From: Geodermatophilaceae bacterium URHB0062
GTDB taxonomy: Bacteria; Actinomycetota; Actinomycetes; Mycobacteriales; Geodermatophilaceae
NCBI GenBank assembly: GCA_000620185.1
Contig: KK211087.1
Coordinates: forward strand, 487,987-551,986
Direction of reading: 5' to 3'
DNA length: 64,000 bases
Shown here: positions 8,532 to 17,216 of the stretch, piece by piece
How the letters are laid out: the number at the start of each line of letters is the position of its first letter
Position numbering within the stretch: the first letter of the stretch is position 1
The notes under the pieces: model-generated
The model's database searches: none
Told to the model about the DNA's origin: nothing
What the model saw: only the letters and a program-made list of their open reading frames with translations
Made by a program: the position numbers and the translations under genes

Positions 8532-8606
8532 CTGCCACTGACCGGACGCGCCTTCGATCGCCGCCGACGCTGACGTCGGGTAGACACTTGTCGGGGGCAC
8601 GGTCCT

Positions 8607-10688
8607 ATGGCCTGGGGGTGTCTGGTGACGAGCGAACCGGTCCCGACGACTGGTCGGAGTGGGGGGTCGGCGTCCCCAGCGGGCCCCGGCGTCGACTCCG
8701 ACCGGCCGGCCCAGGCAACGGCGCCGACCGCACCCGGTGCGCCGCAGGAGTCCGGACCCGCGGCGGCCGACGGTGGCGACACCGCTCCCGGCCACCCGAC
8801 CGCCCAAGGGTGGGCCGGCGGCGTCGTGCTCGCCGCGCTCGGCATCGTCTTCGGCGACATCGGCACCAGCCCGCTCTACGCGCTGCAGACCGTGTTCTCC
8901 ATCGACAACGGCGCCGTGCGCCCCACCGAGGGCGACGTCTACGGCGTCATCTCGATGATGTTCTGGTCCATCACCCTCATCGTGTCGGTCAAGTACATCG
9001 GGATCCTGATGCGCGCCGACAACGAGGGCGAGGGCGGCGTCATGGCCCTCACCGCGCTGATCCGCCGCCTTTACGGGGCACGCTCGCAGGCCACGGCAGT
9101 CCTCGTGGTGATCGGGATACTGGGTGTCTCGCTCTTCTACGGCGACTCGCTGATCACACCCGCGATCAGCGTCCTGTCGGCGGTCGAGGGCGTGCATGTC
9201 GTGGCCCCCGGCCTGGGGCACCTCGTGGTGCCGGTCGCGGCGGCCATCCTCACCGGGCTGTTCGCGCTGCAGCGCTTCGGTACCGGGAAGGTGGGGACGC
9301 TGTTCGGCCCGGTGATGCTCCTGTGGTTCCTGGCGCTGGCCGTCGCCGGGATCTCCGGGATCATCGCCGAGCCCGGTGTGCTCAGGGGCCTGTCACCGAC
9401 CTACGGGGTCCTCTTCGTCCTGGAGCACCCCGGCATCGCCTTCATCGCCATGGGCGCGATCGTCCTGGTCATCACCGGCGCGGAGGCGCTCTACGCCGAC
9501 ATGGGCCACTTCGGCCGGCAGCCGATCCTGCGCGCCTGGTTCTTCGTCGTGTTCCCGGCGCTGACGTTGAACTACCTCGGCCAGGCGTCCCTGATCCTGC
9601 GCCACCCGGGAGACGCGAGCAGCCCCTTCTACCTGCTCTTCCCGGCCTGGGCCCGAGTGCCGATGATCCTGCTGGCGACCGCGGCGACCGTCATCGCGAG
9701 CCAGGCGGTGATCTCAGGCGCCTTCTCGCTGTCGCGGCAGGCCGTCCAGCTCGGTCTGCTGCCACCGGTCACGGTCCGGCAGACCTCCAAGCACGAGGGC
9801 GGGCAGATCTACCTGCCGGGGATCAACGCACTGCTGTTCGCCGGCGTCCTCGTCGTCATGCTCTCGTTCCGCTCCGCGGAGCGCCTCGCCACGGCGTACG
9901 GAGTGTCCGTCACCGGCGCTCTCGTGATCGACACCGTGCTCCTCCTGCTCGTCGCCCGCGTGCTCTGGCGGTGGCGGCCCTGGCAGCTGGCCCTCGGCGC
10001 ACTGACTTTCGGCGCGGTCGAGCTCACGTTCCTGTCGGCGAACCTCTCGAAGATCGCCCACGGCGGATGGCTGCCGCTGGTGATCGCGCTCCTCGTCTTC
10101 ACCGTCATGACGACGTGGCGGCGCGGCCGGGAGATCGTGGCCGCCAACCGGCAGGAGGAGGAGGGCTCGCTGCGCGAGTTCGTCGACGAGCTGTACGACC
10201 GCGGGATCCCCCGCGTGCCGGGCACCGCCGTCTTCCCGCATCCGGGGAAGGACACCGCACCGCTGGCACTGCGGGCAAACGTGCGGCACAACGGTGTGCT
10301 GCACCACGACGTCGTGATCGTGTCGGCGAAGTCGGCCAACGTGCCGCACGTCCACCCGGAGGAACGGTTCGAGTGCGACAACCTTGGCCACGACGACGAC
10401 CGCGTCCACCACCTCTCGATCCGCTACGGGTTCTCCGAGGACCCGAACCTGCCCGCAGCGCTGCGCCAGGCCTGCGACGCCGGCCTCCTGGAGAACGGGC
10501 GGATCGACGTCACGGACGCCTCCTACTTCCTGTCCCGCGGGCCCATCCGGCGCACGGCCGCCTCCGGAATGACTCAGTGGCGCAAGGTCCTCTTCATGGC
10601 CCTCGCTCGCAACGCCGCCGACCCGACCGCCTACTTCGGGCTTCCGGCCGACCGGACTCTGACCATGGGCAGGTCCGTCGACCTGTAG
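8607..10688 (+). CDS. kup: KUP-family potassium uptake transporter
   Basis: A 693-residue K+/H+ symporter of the KUP/HAK/KT family. After a disordered N-terminal 70 residues, the first helix carries the family signature LGIVFGDIGTSPLYAL. The conserved KYIGILMRADNEGEGG follows, then GDSLITPAISVLSAVEG, about 12 helices in total, and a hydrophilic C-terminal domain from about residue 520. The length is close to other Kup proteins (about 620-690). ATG 8607 has GGGGG upstream; GTG 8625 (VTSEPVP) is an equally plausible start. No c-di-AMP riboswitch fits in the 95-bp upstream gap. Confidence 0.95.
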   Translation: MAWGCLVTSEPVPTTGRSGGSASPAGPGVDSDRPAQATAPTAPGAPQESGPAAADGGDTAPGHPTAQGWAGGVVLAALGIVFGDIGTSPLYALQTVFSIDNGAVRPTEGDVYGVISMMFWSITLIVSVKYIGILMRADNEGEGGVMALTALIRRLYGARSQATAVLVVIGILGVSLFYGDSLITPAISVLSAVEGVHVVAPGLGHLVVPVAAAILTGLFALQRFGTGKVGTLFGPVMLLWFLALAVAGISGIIAEPGVLRGLSPTYGVLFVLEHPGIAFIAMGAIVLVITGAEALYADMGHFGRQPILRAWFFVVFPALTLNYLGQASLILRHPGDASSPFYLLFPAWARVPMILLATAATVIASQAVISGAFSLSRQAVQLGLLPPVTVRQTSKHEGGQIYLPGINALLFAGVLVVMLSFRSAERLATAYGVSVTGALVIDTVLLLLVARVLWRWRPWQLALGALTFGAVELTFLSANLSKIAHGGWLPLVIALLVFTVMTTWRRGREIVAANRQEEEGSLREFVDELYDRGIPRVPGTAVFPHPGKDTAPLALRANVRHNGVLHHDVVIVSAKSANVPHVHPEERFECDNLGHDDDRVHHLSIRYGFSEDPNLPAALRQACDAGLLENGRIDVTDASYFLSRGPIRRTAASGMTQWRKVLFMALARNAADPTAYFGLPADRTLTMGRSVDL

Positions 10689-10776
10689 CCATGAACCCGG
10701 GGCACCGGATCAGCGCCCCTGCGGGGACGCCGAGCCGGCAGCGCCACGGTGGGCGGTCTGCCGATGGGTCAGGGGG

Positions 10777-12009
10777 TCACGGACGGGCGGTCGCCGCGGC
10801 CTCGTCCCGGCCGGTGAGCAGCACGGTGGCGAGCAGCGCGGCGATGGCTCCGCCGGCCACCACGAACGCCATCGGCACCGGGGAGCCCTCCTCCCCCAGC
10901 CCCAGCAGCGGCGTGACGAGCACGCCCCCGCCGAACATGCATGCGCCCAGCACCGCCGAGGCCGAGCCGGCCGCGCCCACACCCTGCTGGACGCCCAGCA
11001 CGGTGGCGTTGGCCGACACCAGCCCGCGCGTGGCGACGACCACGAACAGCGGCGGCAGGACGGCGAGGACGCCCAGGGACGATCCCGCGGTCACGACCAG
11101 CACGAGGACGACCGCCGCCAGCGACGACAGCACGAGACCGACGACCAGGAGCCGGCGCACGGCGAAGCGGGCGACGAGGCGGGCGTTGAGGAGTCCCAGG
11201 ACGACCATGCCCGCCGCGTTGAGCGCGAAGACTGCGCTGAACTGCCCCGCCGACAGGCCGAAGTGCTCCTGCAGCGCGAACGACGAGCCGGAGATGTAGC
11301 CGAACAGCGAGGCGTAGGCGCATGCGACCGTCAGCGCATAGCCGAGGAACACCCGGTCGCGCCCGAGCGTCCGGAACGCCCGGCCGGTCTGACGGAGGCC
11401 ACCGGCGTGCCGTCGACCGGGCTCCAGGGTCTCCGGGATTGCGACCCAGACGGCGGCCGCCAGGGCGGCGTTCAGGGCCGCCAGCAGGAAGAACATCACC
11501 GGCCAGCTGCCGGTCCAGACGAGCAGCACGCCGCCGAGAACGGGCGCAATGATCGGGGCGACGCTGGAGAGCGTCATGAAGAGGGAGAACAGCCGCGCCG
11601 CGGCCACACCCGTCGTGAGGTCCGAGGCCACCGCGCGGGCCAGGACGATGCCGCCGCCCCCGGAGAAGCCCTGGACGAACCGCCAGGCGGTCAGCAGCGC
11701 CGCCGATGGGGCGAGCGCGCACAGCAGGGAGGCGACGGCGCACACCACGGTGGAGCCGATGAGCAGCCCCCGGCGTCCCCAGGCGTCCGACAGCGGGCCG
11801 AGGACGAGCTGCCCCGCCACCAGCCCGATCACGTCCGCGGTCAACGTCAGCTGGACCTGCGCCTGGGTGGCGTGCAGGTCCGCGGCGAGCACCGGGAACG
11901 CGGGCAGGTAGAGGTCCATCGACAGGGGCCCGAAGGCGGTCAGTCCGCCGAGCAGCACGGTCAAGGTGGCCAGCCGCCGCCCCGCGATCGGGGTCTGCAC
12001 GCTCGTCAT
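10777..12009 (-). CDS. Bcr/CflA-family multidrug efflux MFS transporter
   Basis: A 410-residue MFS antiporter with 12 predicted helices. The opening helix contains FGPLSMDLYLPAFP, a diagnostic block of the Bcr/CflA subfamily. Loop 2-3 has the MFS motif GPLSDAWGRRGLL, and motif C lies in LGGVLL of helix 5. Relatives export bicyclomycin, chloramphenicol or sulfonamides. The gene is divergent from the LysR gene with 71 bp between starts, the classic arrangement of a LysR regulator and its target. Substrate unknown. Confidence 0.88.
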   Translation of the reverse strand: MTSVQTPIAGRRLATLTVLLGGLTAFGPLSMDLYLPAFPVLAADLHATQAQVQLTLTADVIGLVAGQLVLGPLSDAWGRRGLLIGSTVVCAVASLLCALAPSAALLTAWRFVQGFSGGGGIVLARAVASDLTTGVAAARLFSLFMTLSSVAPIIAPVLGGVLLVWTGSWPVMFFLLAALNAALAAAVWVAIPETLEPGRRHAGGLRQTGRAFRTLGRDRVFLGYALTVACAYASLFGYISGSSFALQEHFGLSAGQFSAVFALNAAGMVVLGLLNARLVARFAVRRLLVVGLVLSSLAAVVLVLVVTAGSSLGVLAVLPPLFVVVATRGLVSANATVLGVQQGVGAAGSASAVLGACMFGGGVLVTPLLGLGEEGSPVPMAFVVAGGAIAALLATVLLTGRDEAAATARP

Positions 12010-12080
12010 GTTGACGAGTCTGGGAACGGCAGATCAATCTGTCCAACACATGGTTTCGGCCCCAGCGATCGGACAAGGCG

Positions 12081-12971
12081 ATGGATATGCGGCAACTGGA
12101 GTACTTCGTCGCCGTCGTCGAGGAAGGCAGCTTCACGCGGGCGGCCGCCCGCTGCCACGTCGTCCAGTCGGCCCTGAGTTACCAGGTGGCGCGGCTGGAG
12201 CGCGAGCACGGGGTGACGCTCTTCCACCGCACCAGCCGCTCGGTCCGGCTGGCCGCCGCCGGAGAGCTGCTGCTGCCGCGTGCGCGCCAGCTGCTGGAGT
12301 GCGCCGAGACCGCGCGCGCGGAGCTGGCCGCGCTCTCGGGCGTGGTGACGGGCCGGCTCCGCCTCGGGATGATCGGGAGTGCCGGGAAGGCGACCCCGCT
12401 GGTCGAGGGGACACTGCGCTCGTTCCGGTTGCGGCACCCGGGGGTCGAGATCGTCCTGGAGGACACCGGCAGCCGGCACATGGCCGAGCAGGTGGCGGCC
12501 GGCGAGCTCGACCTCGCCTTCGTCGGTCTGTTCGCCGAGCAGAGCCCGGCGGGGCTGGCGCACTCCGTCCTCGCCGAGGAGCCGCTCGTGGCCGTCGTCC
12601 CCGAGGAGCACCCCGTCGCGGGCAGCGGTCCGGTGGAGCTGCGGCAGCTCGCCGAGGCAGGGGCCTTCGTCGAGATGCGGCCGGAGTCCGGCCTCCGCCT
12701 GCAGGCCGACGCCGCCTTCGAACGCGCCGGTGTGCGCCGAACGGTCGCCTTCGAGCTCGGCACCTCGGACAGCGTGGTCCGCTTCGTGCGGCTGGGATTC
12801 GGCGCCGCCCTGGTCCCCGCGTCCACCGCCTCGTCCGCGACGGGGGTTCGTGTCCTCCGCCTCTCCGATCCGGCCGCGCGGCACCCGGTCAGCGTGGTCC
12901 ACCGGCGGCCCGAGCCGTCGACACCGAGCGCCCGCGCCTTCCTCGCCCTGCTCCTCGGCGGTCGCGGCTGA
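12081..12971 (+). CDS. LysR-family transcriptional regulator
   Basis: A 296-residue LysR regulator. The N-terminal winged helix (residues 1-62) begins MDMRQLEYFVAVVEEGSF and contains the recognition segment QSALSYQVARLEREHG. The C-terminal effector domain (about 88-290) has the periplasmic-binding-like fold, starting at GRLRLGMIG. ATG 12081 is used; ATG 12087 is possible. It most likely controls the divergent exporter and itself from the shared 71-bp region. Effector unknown. The alpha/beta hydrolase lies 91 bp downstream on the same strand and may be co-transcribed. Confidence 0.92.
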   Translation: MDMRQLEYFVAVVEEGSFTRAAARCHVVQSALSYQVARLEREHGVTLFHRTSRSVRLAAAGELLLPRARQLLECAETARAELAALSGVVTGRLRLGMIGSAGKATPLVEGTLRSFRLRHPGVEIVLEDTGSRHMAEQVAAGELDLAFVGLFAEQSPAGLAHSVLAEEPLVAVVPEEHPVAGSGPVELRQLAEAGAFVEMRPESGLRLQADAAFERAGVRRTVAFELGTSDSVVRFVRLGFGAALVPASTASSATGVRVLRLSDPAARHPVSVVHRRPEPSTPSARAFLALLLGGRG

Positions 12972-13062
12972 CAAGGACCGGCGCCACCGAGATCGCCCCC
13001 CTGTGACCGGTCGCACCGTGCGGCACCGGATGGATGTGCCGGATCGGCGCGCTGCACCGGGC

Positions 13063-13866
13063 ATGACACTTCTCGCCGCCGACCGCGACGGGCGCGGTGA
13101 GCCGCTCCTGCTGCTCCACGGGATCGGTTCCACCCGGGCCGACTTCACCGGGCTCGTCGCCCGGCTGGCCGAGCACTTCGACGTGCTGAACGTCGACCTC
13201 CCGGGGCACGGCGGTTCGCCCTCCCCGGCGTGGCCACCGACCGTGGCCGCCCTGACCGACGCCGTCGAGGCGGACCTGGACGAGCGTGGCCTGGACCGCG
13301 TCCACGTCCTCGGCAACTCCCTCGGCGCCCGCATCGGGATAGAGCTCGCGGCCCGCCACCGCGCGCGGTCGGTGGTCGCCCTCTCGCCCTCCGGACTGGG
13401 ACTTCCGGCCGAACGCGTGCACCAGGGGCTCCTCATGGCCACGGCGCGCACCCTGATGCGCACGTATCGGGCCACGATCGGCCCGCTGGCGGCCACGCCG
13501 GCCGGCCGCGCCGTGCTCCTGAGCGGCCTCCGGGCCCGCCCCTGGGAGGCCAGCCGGTCCGAGGCGCTCGCGGTGCGCGGCGGCTTCGCCGACTCCACCG
13601 GCTTCTGGAACATGCTCTGGTGGGCGATCCTGCAGGACGTCCCCACCGGGCTGGACGCGGTCGACTGCCCCGTCACGCTCGCCCAGGGCGTGCTCGACGT
13701 GGTGGGCGCCGGCCAGACCCCCCGCTACCTGTCGCTCATCCCCGGTTCCCGGTTCCAGCTGCTCCCGGGCGCGGGGCACGCCCCGCAGTCGGACGCCGCC
13801 GACGCCATCCTGCGGCTGGTGCTCGGCACGGCCACACGGGCGGAAGCTGCCCCCGCCGCGGCCTGA
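13063..13866 (+). CDS. Alpha/beta-fold hydrolase
   Basis: A 267-residue alpha/beta hydrolase. The oxyanion block is LLLLHGIGSTRADF, the DLPGHGGS turn follows, the nucleophile elbow is GNSLGA (Ser), and the catalytic His lies in GAGHAPQSD near the C terminus. VVALSPSGLGLP follows the elbow. ATG 13063 was chosen because the conserved core begins a few residues later; ATG 13030 is in frame and neither has a convincing ribosome binding site. The fold and catalytic triad are clear, but the substrate (ester, epoxide or C-C bond) cannot be assigned. Confidence 0.85.
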   Translation: MTLLAADRDGRGEPLLLLHGIGSTRADFTGLVARLAEHFDVLNVDLPGHGGSPSPAWPPTVAALTDAVEADLDERGLDRVHVLGNSLGARIGIELAARHRARSVVALSPSGLGLPAERVHQGLLMATARTLMRTYRATIGPLAATPAGRAVLLSGLRARPWEASRSEALAVRGGFADSTGFWNMLWWAILQDVPTGLDAVDCPVTLAQGVLDVVGAGQTPRYLSLIPGSRFQLLPGAGHAPQSDAADAILRLVLGTATRAEAAPAAA

Positions 13867-13889
13867 CGCCTGGCGCTCCGGTGGCGCGC

Positions 13890-14000
13890 TCACCCGGGGA
13901 ACCCGAACTCCCGCTGCGGCGTCTCCCGGAGGACCCGGTGCCGGTCGCCCGGGTCGGGCACGAGTTCCTCCATCGCCTGCACCAGCGGACGACCGGCCAC
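13890..14000 (-). CDS. Possible 36-aa ORF after the PHB-depolymerase gene
   Basis: A GTG at 14000, 11 bp after the depolymerase stop, opens a 36-codon frame ending at TGA 13890. About 34 of 37 codons end in G or C, which looks coding. The product is charged (QAMEELVPDPGDRHRVLRE) and was not recognised. There is no clear ribosome binding site; reinitiation after the upstream gene would be needed. It may instead be the decayed C terminus of a lost gene. Confidence 0.3.
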   Translation of the reverse strand: MAGRPLVQAMEELVPDPGDRHRVLRETPQREFGFPG

Positions 14001-14011
14001 GCGGCCCGGTC

Positions 14012-15193
14012 TCAGCCGCGGGGAGCCTGCGACAGGAAGAACCGGACCATCTCCGCGGACGCGTCGGGGCCGGCCGGATCTGTGTAGGACCCGGCGGGGC
14101 TGCCGCCGAACCAGGCGTGGCCGCCGCCGTGCACGGTCCAGGACTCGACGAGGACGGCGCCCTCCCGGTCCGCGTGCACGGTGCAGGTGGCGGCGTGGCC
14201 GGCGCCTGCGATCCGGCGTGTGGACGGCGTAGTGGTCACTCCGCCGAGACGCGCGGCCACGAGCTGGTCGGCGTTGACCGGGGCGACGATCGCGTCCCGG
14301 TCGCCGTGGAACACGATGAGCGGGATCCGGCCGGCGGGTGCCGGTGAGCCACCGGTCCGCATGGCCGCGAAGGCGGACACCATGTCGTGCGCGGCACCGT
14401 ACGCGATGCCCGAATGAACGCCGACCGCCGCGTAGAGGTCCGGGTACGTGGCTGCCATCACCGCCGCCATCGCCCCGCCGGCGGACAGGCCCGCGACGAA
14501 CACCCGGGCCGGGTCGACCGCCTGGTCGGCCATGACCCGGCGGGTGATGCCCGCGATGATCGAGGGCTCCCCGGAACCCGCCCGCTGGTCGTCGGGCGAG
14601 AACCAGTTCCAGTAGCCGCCGCTGTTCGCCGCCGTCGACTGCTCCGGATAGGCGACGAGGAACGTGTGGCGCTCGGCCAGCGCGTTCATGGCCGTCCCGG
14701 CGGCGCAGTCGGTCGCGTCCTGCTTTCCGCCGTGCAGCTGGACGACGAGTGGAACCGGCTGTCCGGTGTAGCCCGTCGGGATGTAGAGGTGGTAGTCGCG
14801 TGAACCGGCGGGCTCCGTGTGGCGGAGGCGCCGGATCTCGCCGCCGGGCGCCGCTGCCGCCGCGGCCGCGGCAGGGCCGGCCCCTCCTCGGGGTGCCGAC
14901 GGCAGGCCCGAGAGCAGACCCGCGAGCTGACCGGGCAGTCCCGAGCCCTGGTCGGAGGAGAGCCCGCGCAGCCCCTGGAGCAGGCCCTGTCGGGGCGTCG
15001 CGGGCCGCCGCCGGGATCGGGCACCGGTCGGACGCAGGGAAAGACCCGGCAGCCCCCTCGCGGAATCGGCCGGACCGGCGGCGTCACCGAAGGTGCGGCG
15101 CAGCACCGCGAGCGCCTCGGTGAGCCGCTCGCTCCCGGAGGTCCAGGGAATCTGGGGTGCTGAGGGCAGGGCGGAAGTACGGTCGTCGTCCAT
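14012..15193 (-). CDS. PHB-depolymerase-family esterase (type 1 catalytic domain)
   Basis: A 393-residue serine hydrolase of the PHB depolymerase/feruloyl esterase-like family. The catalytic domain starts near residue 125 with [11 protein letters not shown] and the oxyanion block [13 protein letters not shown]. The lipase box is AGLSAGGAM with Ser237, followed by [13 protein letters not shown]. The Asp is in FHGDRDAIV and the His in [10 protein letters not shown]. Residues 1-120 are Pro/Ala/Gly-rich and lack a signal peptide, so the enzyme may act inside the cell, perhaps on storage granules. A paralogue lies at 17217-18221 on the far side of a PhaC-like gene. Confidence 0.87.
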   Translation of the reverse strand: MDDDRTSALPSAPQIPWTSGSERLTEALAVLRRTFGDAAGPADSARGLPGLSLRPTGARSRRRPATPRQGLLQGLRGLSSDQGSGLPGQLAGLLSGLPSAPRGGAGPAAAAAAAAPGGEIRRLRHTEPAGSRDYHLYIPTGYTGQPVPLVVQLHGGKQDATDCAAGTAMNALAERHTFLVAYPEQSTAANSGGYWNWFSPDDQRAGSGEPSIIAGITRRVMADQAVDPARVFVAGLSAGGAMAAVMAATYPDLYAAVGVHSGIAYGAAHDMVSAFAAMRTGGSPAPAGRIPLIVFHGDRDAIVAPVNADQLVAARLGGVTTTPSTRRIAGAGHAATCTVHADREGAVLVESWTVHGGGHAWFGGSPAGSYTDPAGPDASAEMVRFFLSQAPRG

Positions 15194-15277
15194 GGGGAGC
15201 CCCTTCGGGGGTCGGGAAGATCGGCGCCACCGGTCGGCCGGCGCCGTCGGGATCCGCTGGTTCAGCGGGGGGAACGG

Positions 15278-15673
15278 TCAGGTGATGCGGTCGGCGAGGG
15301 CCGCCTTGACCTCTTTCGGGGCCCGGAAAGCGCCGAGCACCTCCACGGCCGCGATGGTGGCGCGGGCCAGTTCCGCGGAGACGTCGTCGGCCACGGTGGC
15401 GAGGCCGAGGACTCGCAGCTCGACGGTCTGCCCCGCAGCCCGCAACTCCTCGAGCTGCTGCCGGCTCAGGTGCTGGGAGCCGAGGGTCAGAGTGCGGCGC
15501 GCGACCGTGTCGTCGACCGCGGTCGCGCGGCTCTCGAGCTGACGCCGGATGGCGGTGCGGATGAAATCGGTGCGGTTGGCATAGAAGCCCTCGTCGACCA
15601 GCAGATCGATCTGGCCCAGGTCGACCAGCCCGACGTTGACGGTGATCTTCTCGCTCTTGTCGACCTCGGCCAT
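15278..15673 (-). CDS. CopG/ribbon-helix-helix family regulator
   Basis: A 131-residue protein with an N-terminal ribbon-helix-helix: a beta strand in KITVNVGLVDLGQIDLL, then ANRTDFIRTAIRRQLES. The C-terminal extension (about 60-131), predicted helical, may be for oligomerisation or ligand sensing. ATG 15673 was chosen because AAAGGGGGTGG lies just upstream and the RHH strand follows. It sits among PHA genes and could sense or repress them. Repeats of CCATCC at 15694-15720, directly upstream of its start, are a plausible autoregulatory operator. Confidence 0.8.
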   Translation of the reverse strand: MAEVDKSEKITVNVGLVDLGQIDLLVDEGFYANRTDFIRTAIRRQLESRATAVDDTVARRTLTLGSQHLSRQQLEELRAAGQTVELRVLGLATVADDVSAELARATIAAVEVLGAFRAPKEVKAALADRIT

Positions 15674-15693
15674 GCCACCCCCTTTCGTTGCCA

Positions 15694-15720
15694 CCATCCT
15701 ATCACCATCCTGTGGGATGG
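15694..15720. promoter_or_regulatory. Candidate RHH (CopG) operator
   Basis: CCATCC occurs at 15694-15699 and 15705-15710, and inverted as GGATGG at 15715-15720. The half-sites are spaced 10-11 bp, one helical turn. The last two form a perfect palindrome (CCATCC-TGTG-GGATGG). It lies 21 bp upstream of the CopG gene, where tandem RHH dimers would block transcription. The rest of the 323-bp gap to the PhaC-like start at 15997 shows no further clear signal. Confidence 0.5.
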
Positions 15721-15996
15721 TCGCGAGATGGCGCTTGGAGTGAAGGTGTCGCCGCGAGATGTCCCCGGAAGCCCACTCGGAAGCACAGCGCCCGGACGGC
15801 GACCCGGCAACCCGACAACGGTCGGAGCGACGCCGCGAGCGCCGGGGGCCGCGGCCGGCGACCCATCCGTTCTACGGATCGACTCGCCACCCCGGCAACG
15901 TGTGGGAGTCGGTACCGCCGGTTACCGTCGGTGTGACCCCGTGCACATTCCGGTCGAACAGTCTGGCCGAGGCACGGTCCACGCAGAAGGACGGAC

Positions 15997-17193
15997 ATGC
16001 TCAGCACCGACAACCGCACCACGCCCGCGCCCGCGCCCGCGCCGATCCAGGTTCTCGCCCGGCACGCGGCGACCAGCACCGCCTCGAGCCTCGCCGAACT
16101 CGCGCAGGCCACCCGGCGCGTCTGGACCGGCGCCGCGGCACAGCGGGCCACCCCACTGGACCTGGCCGCCCGCGGGGCCCGCTGGTGGACCAGCATGACC
16201 GACCGCCGGCAGCCGGCATGGCACCTCCCGCACCGCACCGTGCTGAGCACGCCGTTCGCGCACGTGCACGACTTCTCCCCCGCAGGCGCCGGGGACGACG
16301 TGATCGCGACGCTCGTGCTGCCGCCCCAGGCCGGCCACTCCTCGCACGTCGTCGACTTCGCGCCCGGGCAGAGCCAGCTGACCGTGCTGCTCGAGGCCGG
16401 CCTGACCAGCCTCTACGCGATGGAGTGGCGCGCGGCCACCCGCGAGACCCGCGACGTGACGGTCACCGACTACCTGGATGTCATCGATCGTGCGGTGGAG
16501 CACGCCGGCGGGCGGGTCAACCTGGTCGGCGACTGCCAGGGCGGCTGGCTGGCCGCGATCTACGCGAGCCTGCACCCGGAGAAGGTCAACACCCTGACGC
16601 TCGCGGGTGCGCCGATCGACTTCCATGCCGGTGACTCGCTGATCGCCGCGTCCACCACGTTCCTCACCGGCTCGCTCGGCATGGCGCCCTACCGCACCCT
16701 CGTCGCCCTCAACGGGGGCAACATGTCCGGTCGCGCCGTCCTCAGCAACTTCATCCTCATGCAGCCGCAGACGGAGCTCGGCCGGCAGTTGGCGCTGTTC
16801 GAGAACGTGGACGACCCCGAGCACGTCGAGCGCTACCGGGTCTTCGAGGACTGGTTCAAGCACACGCAGGACATCCCCGGCGCGTTCTACCTGTGGCTGG
16901 TCGAGCACCTCTTCAGCGGCAACGAGCTCATCCAGGGCCGCTTGGTGGTCGACGGACGGCGGGCCGATCTGCGCGCCATCACCTGCCCGCTGTTCCTGCT
17001 CGCCGGCGCGCGCGACCACATCACGCCGCCCGCACAGCTGTTCGCGGCGGCGGACGCGGTGGGGACCGCCCCCGAGGACGTCGTCCGGCGCACGTCGGCC
17101 GGTGGCCACCTGGGGCTGTTCACCGGGCGGCAGGCGCTCACGGAGGACTGGCCGGTGCTGATGGCCGACGTCCGGGCCCGCAGCGGTCGATAG
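15997..17193 (+). CDS. PhaC-like alpha/beta hydrolase with cysteine nucleophile
   Basis: A 398-residue protein of PHA synthase type. The nucleophile box is GDCQGG with Cys180, close to the GICQGG box of class III PhaC. The remaining triad is Asp340 in GARDHITPP and His371 in SAGGHLGLF, both in synthase-like contexts. It is longer than class III PhaC (about 355) and shorter than class I (about 590). No clear PhaE partner is adjacent. It begins at ATG 15997 behind AAGGACGG. It may be a small PHA synthase, or a thiol hydrolase acting on PHA or oligomers. It lies between two divergent or convergent depolymerase-type genes. Confidence 0.75.
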   Translation: MLSTDNRTTPAPAPAPIQVLARHAATSTASSLAELAQATRRVWTGAAAQRATPLDLAARGARWWTSMTDRRQPAWHLPHRTVLSTPFAHVHDFSPAGAGDDVIATLVLPPQAGHSSHVVDFAPGQSQLTVLLEAGLTSLYAMEWRAATRETRDVTVTDYLDVIDRAVEHAGGRVNLVGDCQGGWLAAIYASLHPEKVNTLTLAGAPIDFHAGDSLIAASTTFLTGSLGMAPYRTLVALNGGNMSGRAVLSNFILMQPQTELGRQLALFENVDDPEHVERYRVFEDWFKHTQDIPGAFYLWLVEHLFSGNELIQGRLVVDGRRADLRAITCPLFLLAGARDHITPPAQLFAAADAVGTAPEDVVRRTSAGGHLGLFTGRQALTEDWPVLMADVRARSGR

Positions 17194-17216
17194 CCCACTC
17201 GGTCCGCTCCGCGTGG

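Noticed and set aside
8512..8606. Possible c-di-AMP riboswitch upstream of kup
   Set aside because: The gap is only 95 bp and contains a short terminator-like hairpin. No ydaO-type structure can fit.
13867..14011. Terminator between the convergent alpha/beta hydrolase and PHB-depolymerase-type genes
   Set aside because: Only a weak GGTG/CACC pairing is visible, and a small ORF with coding-like bias occupies the gap.
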